Source: a virus. From it: 30,468 bases of DNA. Positions 24,552-30,468 of the stretch are shown piece by piece (within the stretch, counting starts at the first letter, position 1; every line of letters begins with the position of its first letter). The stretch covers positions 1 through 30,468 of the IMG/VR virus record IMGVR_UViG_3300027760_000059; one strand, written 5' to 3'. Below the pieces are notes generated by a model. That model was not told the origin of the DNA. It saw only the letters and a program-made list of their open reading frames with translations, and made no database searches. The position numbers and the translations under genes were made by a program.

Positions 24552-25727
24552 TTAAGCAGGTATAGGCAGTGGTTCGGCGATTGTATTAAATTTTGTTGAT
24601 GTTGCAGATGCAGGAGTAACATTAACACTTACTATGTTAGATGCAATCGATACATCAACTGTAAACAATGGACTTGATGTATATAAAGTGCCATATTCTG
24701 TTGCATAAGCTGTAGACCCATCAGTCGTTACCATTAAAATAGTTATATGCTTATTGCCGGAAGCTTGAGTAGCTTGTATTAAATATCTAGCACTGCCATA
24801 GGTTGTAGTGCTGTATGTAGCTATGGGTGTAACTGATGTTGATGTTGTAGTAACCGGTGTCGTTATTGTTGATCCGGCGGATCCCCAGTAACCTACAGAA
24901 CCGGTATAACCAACAGAACCCCAGTAGCCTGTATCACCCTTAGAACCCCAATAGCCAACAGAACCGGTATAACCAACAGAACCGGTATAACCAACAGAAC
25001 CCCAGTAGCCTGTATCACCCTTAGAACCCCAATAGCCAGCAGATCCTGAATAACCAACAGAACCGGTATAACCTACAGATCCCCAATAGCCAACAGATCC
25101 TGAATAACCTACAGAACCGGTATAACCAACAGAACCCCAGTAGCCTGTATCACCCCTAGAACCCCAGTAGCCAACAGAACCGGTATAACCTACAGAACCG
25201 GTATAACCTACAGATCCCCAATAGCCATTATCACCTTTAGAACCCCAGTAGCCTGTATCACCTTTAGAACCCCAGTAGCCAGCAGATCCTGAATAACCAA
25301 CTGATCCAGTATAACCAACAGAACCCCAATAACCAGCAGACCCAGTATATCCCTTAGATCCCCAATATCCAGTTTCTCCACGATCTCCCGGAGGACCTCC
25401 ATCGCCAATTGATCCCCAGTATCCTGTAGAACCAACAGGACCAATTGATCCAGTATATCCAATCGGACCTTGAGCGCCGACTTGACCTAGTGATCCAGTA
25501 TATCCGCGAAATCCTTGATTTCCTTGAAAACCTTGATTGCCTTGTGGACCAAAAGGACCTTGATATCCTTGATTTCCTTGATTTCCTTGTGGACCGTTAG
25601 CAGGGCCTTGAGGTCCCTGTGGACCTTGTGGTCCCTGTGGACCGGCCGTTCCTGGGCCGCCGCCACCTGATCCAGGTTTAACATAAACAATATTTCTTGA
25701 AGGTGGAGAAGCTACAGTTATTTTCAT
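24552..25727 (-). CDS. Collagen-like tail fibre with GPQ then GYW/GYT repeats
   Basis: 391 residues. The first 20 (MKITVASPPSRNIVYVKPGS) are followed by poly-Gly, then a GPQGPQ/GNQGYQ collagen-like stretch (about 28-75). A long aromatic Gly-x-y block made of GYWGSKGDT, GYTGSVGYSGSAG and similar units reaches to about residue 282. The C-terminal 100 residues (SARYLIQATQASGNKHITIL, FTVDVSIASNIVSVNVTPAS) form a compact beta-module shared with the N-terminus of the protein at 14267. No S74 domain is present. Pro sits mostly in the X position here, unlike in the S74 fibres. AGGAT lies 8 bases before the ATG. A 71-base segment (25192-25262) is identical to one in the fibre gene at 12493, showing recent exchange. 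Confidence 0.88.
   Translation of the reverse strand: MKITVASPPSRNIVYVKPGSGGGGPGTAGPQGPQGPQGPQGPANGPQGNQGNQGYQGPFGPQGNQGFQGNQGFRGYTGSLGQVGAQGPIGYTGSIGPVGSTGYWGSIGDGGPPGDRGETGYWGSKGYTGSAGYWGSVGYTGSVGYSGSAGYWGSKGDTGYWGSKGDNGYWGSVGYTGSVGYTGSVGYWGSRGDTGYWGSVGYTGSVGYSGSVGYWGSVGYTGSVGYSGSAGYWGSKGDTGYWGSVGYTGSVGYTGSVGYWGSKGDTGYWGSVGYTGSVGYWGSAGSTITTPVTTTSTSVTPIATYSTTTYGSARYLIQATQASGNKHITILMVTTDGSTAYATEYGTLYTSSPLFTVDVSIASNIVSVNVTPASATSTKFNTIAEPLPIPA
24880..25370 (-). repeat. Tandem in-frame repeats coding GYW/GYT/GYS-GS units
   Basis: About 490 bases of near-identical 9-base-multiple units: on the plus strand CCAACAGAACCGGTATAA (Gly-Tyr-Thr-Gly-Ser-Val on minus) and AGAACCCCAGTAGCC recur many times. 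Nested copies of 100 bases or more repeat within the block, so slippage or recombination is likely. Confidence 0.85.
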
Positions 25728-25739
25728 TATAACTTATCC

Positions 25740-26063
25740 TTAATGAGACACGCTAGGTGAAACTGTTACAATACCTTCAACTAATCTAGATACAACACCA
25801 GCATTATCAGTTAAGATACAATCATATACGTAACGACCTGCTGAAACCGAAGATGTTAGTGTAGAATTGGCAGCAAGAGATACTGCACCATTGGCAACAG
25901 TAACATCAAATGCATATGCCGTATTTGATGTATAATGTTTGCGAAATTGTGATTCACCAGTATATCCTGTAAAATCAATATCATTTCCATCATTATCAGT
26001 CACATTAAATGTGATTGAATAATCAGTTCCTTGATCGATGGTGATGTTTGCCTTTATTGCCAT
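25740..26063 (-). CDS. Small Ig-like virion protein (BppU N-terminal-like)
   Basis: 107 residues: MAIKANITIDQGTDYSITFN, then VTDNDGNDIDFTGYTGESQF, and RYVYDCILTDNAGVVSRLVE near the end. The strand pattern and the D-x-x-G-x-x-x-D-x-T-G-Y motif resemble the N-terminal domain of phage baseplate upper proteins and a small structural protein common in marine myophages. It is the first gene of the fibre operon: AGAGGG precedes the ATG and a TATAAATA late promoter lies about 110 bases upstream. A broken second copy lies at 29546-29653 on the same strand, beyond the plus-strand glycosyltransferase. Role in the virion (perhaps connector for fibres) is inferred. Confidence 0.65.
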   Translation of the reverse strand: MAIKANITIDQGTDYSITFNVTDNDGNDIDFTGYTGESQFRKHYTSNTAYAFDVTVANGAVSLAANSTLTSSVSAGRYVYDCILTDNAGVVSRLVEGIVTVSPSVSH

Positions 26064-26149
26064 TTTTATCCCTCTGTCGATTCCACTTATTGCAAATATT
26101 AGCCATATGACTTTTTATCGCAGATATATATCTTTGGATGTACTAATAG

Positions 26150-26178
26150 TGTACATTAGTCTAGAACTATGATATATT
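26150..26178 (+). promoter_or_regulatory. Sigma70-like promoter candidate for the glycosyltransferase
   Basis: TGTACA (26150-26155) and TATATT (26173-26178) are 17 bases apart, four and five matches to the host -35 and -10 consensus. GGAGA at 26196-26200 is followed by ATG 26205. This would allow early or host-type expression of the only plus-strand gene. Confidence 0.4.
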
Positions 26179-26182
26179 TATA
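26175..26182 (-). promoter_or_regulatory. T4-type late promoter TATAAATA for the fibre operon
   Basis: Exact TATAAATA on the minus strand in the divergent gap. Its leader to the ATG at 26063 is about 105 bases, longer than elsewhere in the window. It overlaps the -10 region of a plus-strand promoter candidate. Confidence 0.6.
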
Positions 26183-26204
26183 AGAATGGGCATGTGGAGA
26201 TCTT

Positions 26205-29200
26205 ATGAAAATTGCAATTATTGATACGCTTGGTTTGACTTATGATGGAAGTACGCTAGATAAGCGCGGACTCGGTGGGTCAGAATCCGCTGTCATCCTT
26301 ATATCAAAAGAACTAGCAAAAATCGGTTTTGATGTGACAGTTTTTAATGATTGTACATCAGACAACTCTAAACCTGGCCAGTATGACGGTGTCTGGTATG
26401 AACCATTAAAGGCTGTTGAGTATTGTGAAAGTTTTGATATCATGATCGGTTCTCGGTCGGTCGCTGCGTTCGCTCCTCAACATATGATCGACGAGTTCAA
26501 GAACTTTATCGGTGGTCTCCCAGATTTCACTCGTATCCAACAGAATTCCAAGCACAAAGTACTCTGGATGCATGACACCTTCTGTGATGGAGACACCCAT
26601 CTAGAAGGTTTCTTACTCGATGGTTTCATTAATGAAATCTTTACACTCTCTGATTTTCATACGTCATATGCAGGAAACTGCGACCATGGTAAAAAACGTA
26701 TGTTTGAAGTCATGAAGAAGTTTATATTCCAGACACGTAACGGTATCGGCAACATGCCAAAGAAGTTTGTAGATATTACTCAGAAGGATCCGAACCTCTT
26801 TGTTTACAATTCGTCTGTGACTAAGGGAATGGTTCCTCTTGTAAAAAAGATCTGGCCCGAGGTAAAGCGTCGGCATCCAGAAGCCAAGTTGACTGTCATC
26901 GGCGGTTACTATAAGTTCCGTGAGGACTCAGAACCAGACCAGCAACAGCGTGACTGGACGGACATGGTAGTCCAATACGGCAATGACATCAACTTTACCG
27001 GGATCATCACTCAGAAAGAGATCTCTGATATCCTAACCAAAGCATCGTACATGATCTATCCGGCTGCATTCCCGGAGACGTACGGCATCTCGGCACTTGA
27101 AGCCTTGGCACATAACGTTCCTCTGATCACCAACAACTTTGGTGCATTGGAAGAGACCGCATTGGATCTGGCATGTTACAAGATTCCTTATGCCATCGAA
27201 CCAAATAGTTTGTTCCCATGGATTCCTGGTGATATTCAGGAACAGCGATTTATTGACATGGTATCTCGTGTATATAGTGATAGGCATTTACATCAACAAA
27301 AGATGTACGCATGCAATCAGGTAAAAGATATTTGTGGCTGGGATTCTGTTGCTATGCAATGGAAGCAGCATCTTTATCATAAACTTGGTGAATATTTGCC
27401 GGTTAAAGAATATCGTAAGGTTTCTAAGATTAATCATAGAATACATAAAATATTTGGACGCCGCTGGACGAATCCTGAAGAGTTTTCAGTTCCTCGTCAA
27501 GAATGGCAAAATGATATTAATGTAGTTACACCGGTTTACAACTCAGAGAGTTATATTCAGCGGTGTATTTTATCAGTTGCACAACAAGACTATAACAATT
27601 ATCACATGTATATTATTGATGATGCATCAACAGATAATACTGTTCAAGTTGCATTAGATACAATCAATTCGTTGCCTGAACAAATTAGATATAATTTTAC
27701 ATTAATCCAAAATGATGTAAACTACGGTGCTGTTTGGAATCAGGTCAATACTATCGAACAAGAGTGTAATTCTGGCATTGTTATGCTTCTAGATGGTGAT
27801 GACTGGTTGGTAAATGATCCTAACATCTTCCACATGTATAACAACTTATACGATGAAGGTGCAGAGTTCACATATGGTTCATGTTGGTCTGTTTGTGATA
27901 ATATTCCTTTAGTTGCCCAGGAATATCCACCTGAGGTTAAGGCTAATAAGTCATATCGTGACTATAAGTTTAGTTGGAATATGCCTTATACGCATTTGCG
28001 TACATTCTATGCAGGTTTGATGCACAAGTATCTTCAAGATCATGGTAACTATGCATTCAGGGATCCAGAGACTTTAGAATGGCTAAAGGCAGGCGGAGAT
28101 ACTGCAGTATTCTACACTATGATTGAACAAGCAGATCCTGATAAGGTTGTTTGCGTCTCAGATGTAGTATACAACTATAATGACGCCAACCCGATTAATG
28201 ATTATAAAATTAACGGGAGCGAACAGACTAAGACTGCTAACAAAGTGATAACCAATAAACAAAATAAAATCACGCCCCGATTCTCAATCACAATACCAAC
28301 AATGTGGCGTTGTCAGGATCTTACCCATAGACTTTTGACTAATTTAGTCGAACATCCTTTAGTTGGCGAGATCATTCTTATTAATAACGATCGCGAACGA
28401 ACTCCTAAATGGGATATTCTTAATCATAAGAAGATCTATGAGATTGAGATGTATGAGAACATAGGTGTTAATCCTGCCTGGAACATGGGTGTACAGAATA
28501 GTAAATATGATTTAATTGGTATCATAAACGATGATATCGTGTTTGACCCAAAACTATTTGATAAGTTAGTTGATAAACTGACACCTGATGTTGGTGCATT
28601 TGGTATTATCAATGGTTGGGCAGAAATGAACCAACCAGTTACTACTGATGGCTCTATTGATTTCCTTAAGTGGGAACATGGAATGATTATTCATTGTTTT
28701 GGTCAAGCATTTTTTATGCACAAGAATAATTGGTTAAGTATTCCAGAAGAATTAATAATCAATTTTGGTGATGCGGTTATTTTCCATCATCAACTTGTAA
28801 ATCATCGCGATAATTATTTAATCTATAATATTAATTTTGAATCTGAAAGATCATCAACAGTACATGATAAAACTATTCCACTGATTGCTACATATGATTT
28901 TGACAAAGAATATGCAATATATGCCGAATGGGAAAATAATAATCCTATTATAAAGAAAGAAGTATCAGTGATACCAAAGAAGATCCTAATTGCTATTCCG
29001 TGTAAGAATGATATTGAAGCAGATACATTTAAGTCGGTCTATGATCAAATTATTCCAGAAGGATATAAAGCAGACTTCCAATACTTCTTTGGTTATGCTG
29101 TAGATCAGGTACGGAATCTAATTGCAGACTGGACTGTTAAGGGATATGACTATCTCTTTGCTGTGGATCATGATATGATCTTTGCTGCAGATACTTTACA

Positions 29201-29555
29201 GAAACTTTTAGCTGCCGACAAATCGATTATATCGGCTGTATACCGTCAAAGATTAGAACCGCAGGTATTAGAGATTTATGATCACGGTTACCATAATATT
29301 CCATATGAACATCTTTATAATAGAGGAGTAATTGAAGTTGGTGGTTGTGGATTTGGATGTGTTCTTGTCAAGAAAGAAGTATTTGCCGATATTGGTTATC
29401 CGCAATTTGTATATCATCAGGCATTAGATCATGCTTATACACTTAGTGAGGATTTAGACTTCTGTAGAAAGGCAAAAGAAAAAGGATATACAGTCTGGTG
29501 TGATACATCTATTTTATGTGGTCATATTGGCCAGAAGGTATTCACACCAGTATAA
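26205..29555 (+). CDS. Giant multi-domain glycosyltransferase (GT4 + GT2 + GT2-like + GT-A-like)
   Basis: 1116 residues, the only gene on the plus strand. Residues 1 to about 400 are a GT-B, GT4-type transferase: GGSESAVILISKELAKIGFD, KLTVIGGYYKF and FPETYGISALEALAHNVPLI with the E-x7-E donor motif near 290-298. About 436-650 is a GT2 domain: INVVTPVYNSESYIQRCILS, IIDDASTDNTVQ and MLLDGDDWLV. About 690-890 is a second GT-A-like domain (FSITIPTMWRCQDLTHRLLT, IGIINDDIVFDP). About 924-1116 is a third GT-A-like domain (KILIAIPCKN, YLFAVDHDMIFAADTLQ, EVGGCGFGCVLVKKEVF). It could build a tri- or tetrasaccharide. No signal peptide or membrane span is seen, so it acts in the cytoplasm. The first part is clearly more GC-rich than the rest. 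The last codons overlap an antisense pseudogene. Target (virion protein, host glycan or DNA) unknown; virion fibres are the local candidates. Confidence 0.9.
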   Translation: MKIAIIDTLGLTYDGSTLDKRGLGGSESAVILISKELAKIGFDVTVFNDCTSDNSKPGQYDGVWYEPLKAVEYCESFDIMIGSRSVAAFAPQHMIDEFKNFIGGLPDFTRIQQNSKHKVLWMHDTFCDGDTHLEGFLLDGFINEIFTLSDFHTSYAGNCDHGKKRMFEVMKKFIFQTRNGIGNMPKKFVDITQKDPNLFVYNSSVTKGMVPLVKKIWPEVKRRHPEAKLTVIGGYYKFREDSEPDQQQRDWTDMVVQYGNDINFTGIITQKEISDILTKASYMIYPAAFPETYGISALEALAHNVPLITNNFGALEETALDLACYKIPYAIEPNSLFPWIPGDIQEQRFIDMVSRVYSDRHLHQQKMYACNQVKDICGWDSVAMQWKQHLYHKLGEYLPVKEYRKVSKINHRIHKIFGRRWTNPEEFSVPRQEWQNDINVVTPVYNSESYIQRCILSVAQQDYNNYHMYIIDDASTDNTVQVALDTINSLPEQIRYNFTLIQNDVNYGAVWNQVNTIEQECNSGIVMLLDGDDWLVNDPNIFHMYNNLYDEGAEFTYGSCWSVCDNIPLVAQEYPPEVKANKSYRDYKFSWNMPYTHLRTFYAGLMHKYLQDHGNYAFRDPETLEWLKAGGDTAVFYTMIEQADPDKVVCVSDVVYNYNDANPINDYKINGSEQTKTANKVITNKQNKITPRFSITIPTMWRCQDLTHRLLTNLVEHPLVGEIILINNDRERTPKWDILNHKKIYEIEMYENIGVNPAWNMGVQNSKYDLIGIINDDIVFDPKLFDKLVDKLTPDVGAFGIINGWAEMNQPVTTDGSIDFLKWEHGMIIHCFGQAFFMHKNNWLSIPEELIINFGDAVIFHHQLVNHRDNYLIYNINFESERSSTVHDKTIPLIATYDFDKEYAIYAEWENNNPIIKKEVSVIPKKILIAIPCKNDIEADTFKSVYDQIIPEGYKADFQYFFGYAVDQVRNLIADWTVKGYDYLFAVDHDMIFAADTLQKLLAADKSIISAVYRQRLEPQVLEIYDHGYHNIPYEHLYNRGVIEVGGCGFGCVLVKKEVFADIGYPQFVYHQALDHAYTLSEDLDFCRKAKEKGYTVWCDTSILCGHIGQKVFTPV

Positions 29556-29653
29556 CCAGTTAGATCGACAGTAGCATCGTTATCATCAATAACGTTGATC
29601 GGTGTCTGGAATGTACTTTCCTGGCCAATATCTAAGTTTGCTTTGACTGTTAT
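29546..29653 (-). pseudogene. Truncated second copy of the small Ig-like virion protein gene
   Basis: Reading the minus strand gives TVKANLDIGQESTFQTPINV then IDDNDATVDLTGYTG, which aligns without gaps to residues 2-36 of the complete protein at 25740-26063 (AIKANITIDQGTDYSITFNV...DFTGYTG). The expected ATG is ATA (29651-29653) and a GGAAGA ribosome-site relic lies just upstream. After TGYTG the similarity stops where the glycosyltransferase gene ends on the other strand; the reading frame meets TGA at 29522. About two thirds of the gene is missing. This looks like a copy broken by insertion of the glycosyltransferase cassette. Confidence 0.75.
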
Positions 29654-29664
29654 TTATTCTTCCA

Positions 29665-30198
29665 TTAATCTTTTAAATTTATAATCATAGCTTTAAGAAT
29701 TCCAACTGCACCTGGATGTAATGTAATACCGATACTTATTCTTGGATCATCGTATACAACTGGAATCTGATAATATTTATCAAATGAACCAAAGTGATTT
29801 AAAACTGCTTTAGCTGCAGGTGAATTTGGATTAAATAAAGTTGCAAGTCCAGCAAAACCTTCTGCTCTTACAAATTCTGAATTCTTTTGTTGGAATTCCT
29901 CAGAATACCACCACGCTCTAGATCCTGTTGTTGTTTGACCATATACCGGGTGTCTATGAAGTAGATATGGTTTATCATTAATTTGCTGACTGCTATAGCT
30001 ACAAATTCCTACCGTATAACCATCTACATCATACCGAATTATTGGATGGTTGTGTAATTGATCGATCAAGGCAGCTTTGAGATCATCATCACCCATTCTT
30101 TTGCGTTCTTCAGAAATATATGGATGTGCTTCTGAATATAGTCTTTCAAGCACCTCTCTTGATATATCATCTACTGTTATTTTTGTAAGTGTTAACAT
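29665..30198 (-). CDS. Unknown protein, weakly GNAT-like
   Basis: 177 residues from the ATG at 30198, which has AGGAT 6 bases upstream; the frame extends to a TTG at 30216 overlapping the upstream gene, which I reject. It starts MLTLTKITVDDISREVLERL. YDVDGYTVGICSYS followed by a helix-rich stretch is reminiscent of the central strands of GNAT acetyltransferases, but the acetyl-CoA loop (R/Q-x-x-G-x-G/A) is not clear. Other segments are GSRAWWYSEEFQQKNSEFVR and FNPNSPAAKAVLNHFGSFDK. It stands between a virion protein and the relic of the Ig-like gene, so it was probably once continuous with the fibre operon. I do not recognise the family with confidence. Confidence 0.65.
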   Translation of the reverse strand: MLTLTKITVDDISREVLERLYSEAHPYISEERKRMGDDDLKAALIDQLHNHPIIRYDVDGYTVGICSYSSQQINDKPYLLHRHPVYGQTTTGSRAWWYSEEFQQKNSEFVRAEGFAGLATLFNPNSPAAKAVLNHFGSFDKYYQIPVVYDDPRISIGITLHPGAVGILKAMIINLKD

Positions 30199-30206
30199 GA
30201 TTAATC

Positions 30207-30468
30207 CTATGTCCAAGTAACATTGACTGTTGCACCTGCAGCATATGCTGCAATAAACATATCTCCAGGACCGCTAGATCCTGACCACGACCATGCTGAT
30301 GATGTCGAACTATTAATAGATGAATTTGAGAAAGTAGCAGAAGTTCTAGAGAATGACAGAGATGTAGTATTATTAGCAACAGTCATTGTGGTGAAACCGG
30401 AATTGGTACCGTTTCCGCTGTCTTCTAGATAGAATTCCAGATAAGAAGTTGATGAAACAACTTCTGAT
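30207..30468 (-). CDS. C-terminal part of a virion structural (fibre/baseplate-like) protein, 5' end outside window
   Basis: The frame is open from the right edge to a TAG at 30207-30209, giving 86 residues. It reads SEVVSSTSYLEFYLEDSGNG, then MTVANNTTSLSFSRTSATFS, and ends MFIAAYAAGATVNVTWT. The Ser/Thr/Asn-rich beta-type composition is that of a tail appendage protein tip. It ends 8 bases before the next start codon. Nothing more can be said of its function from this fragment. Confidence 0.6.
   Translation of the reverse strand, partial: SEVVSSTSYLEFYLEDSGNGTNSGFTTMTVANNTTSLSFSRTSATFSNSSINSSTSSAWSWSGSSGPGDMFIAAYAAGATVNVTWT

Noticed and set aside
29651-29658. AATAAATA on the minus strand as a late promoter
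   Set aside because: It falls on the decayed start of the pseudogene and would only read antisense into the glycosyltransferase; probably chance or a relic.
29556-29664. Terminator between the convergent glycosyltransferase and the 29665 gene
   Set aside because: No stem followed by a T-run is visible; the stretch is explained by the pseudogene relic.
30199-30216. TTG start for the 29665 gene
   Set aside because: It overlaps the stop of the upstream gene; ATG 30198 has a good AGGAT site.

Overview
This window is about 30 kb from the late, virion-building region of a T4-like myophage (contractile-tailed Caudoviricetes). The order on the minus strand, read right to left, is gp13, gp14, gp15, gp16, gp17, gp18, gp19, gp20 and a gp67-like protein, the same as in T4. 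Late promoters fit the T4 and cyanophage consensus (TATAAATA or AATAAATA) in front of most transcription blocks. The collagen-like GYTGS fibres, S74 chaperone tails and Ig-like inserts resemble marine or freshwater myophages (cyanophages and pelagic relatives) more than enteric ones. The host cannot be read from the sequence. No tRNA, CRISPR or integrase was seen, and there is no gene-free stretch over 300 bases.

Left part (1-10895, minus): a conserved packaging, head and tail module. It holds a partial gp68-position protein with EF-hand-like and EEAEQIDE repeats, gp67-like core protein, portal gp20, tube gp19, an enlarged sheath gp18 (961 aa, two inserted repeat modules), terminase gp17 and gp16, tail terminator gp15, and neck proteins gp14 and gp13. 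Genes are packed with TAATG or short overlaps. A hairpin terminator with a late promoter inside its stem separates gp19 from gp20.

Middle and right part (10927-26063, minus): where T4 carries fibritin and fibres, this phage has an accessory island of adhesins mixed with protein- or glycan-modifying enzymes. Adhesins are two beta-propeller-like proteins, a GYW-repeat collagen-like fibre with a gp53-like tip, a lectin-like appendage protein, three tandem collagen-like fibres ending in S74 auto-cleaving chaperones, a fourth collagen-like fibre, and a small Ig-like protein. Enzymes are a sulfotransferase, a glycosyltransferase-methyltransferase fusion, a DUF6445-like 2OG oxygenase, and a prolyl-hydroxylase-like 2OG oxygenase placed 4 bases after the collagen fibres.

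Right end (26205-30468): the only plus-strand gene is a giant glycosyltransferase with four catalytic-type domains. Its 3' end runs into an antisense remnant of a second copy of the small Ig-like gene, so it looks like a cassette inserted into a duplicated structural gene. Beyond it lie a 177 aa protein of unknown function (weakly GNAT-like) and the C-terminus of another virion protein.

The most interesting hypothesis is that hydroxylase, glycosyltransferases, methyltransferase and sulfotransferase form a phage-encoded system that decorates its own collagen-like fibres. That is inference from gene content and adjacency, not something the sequence proves.
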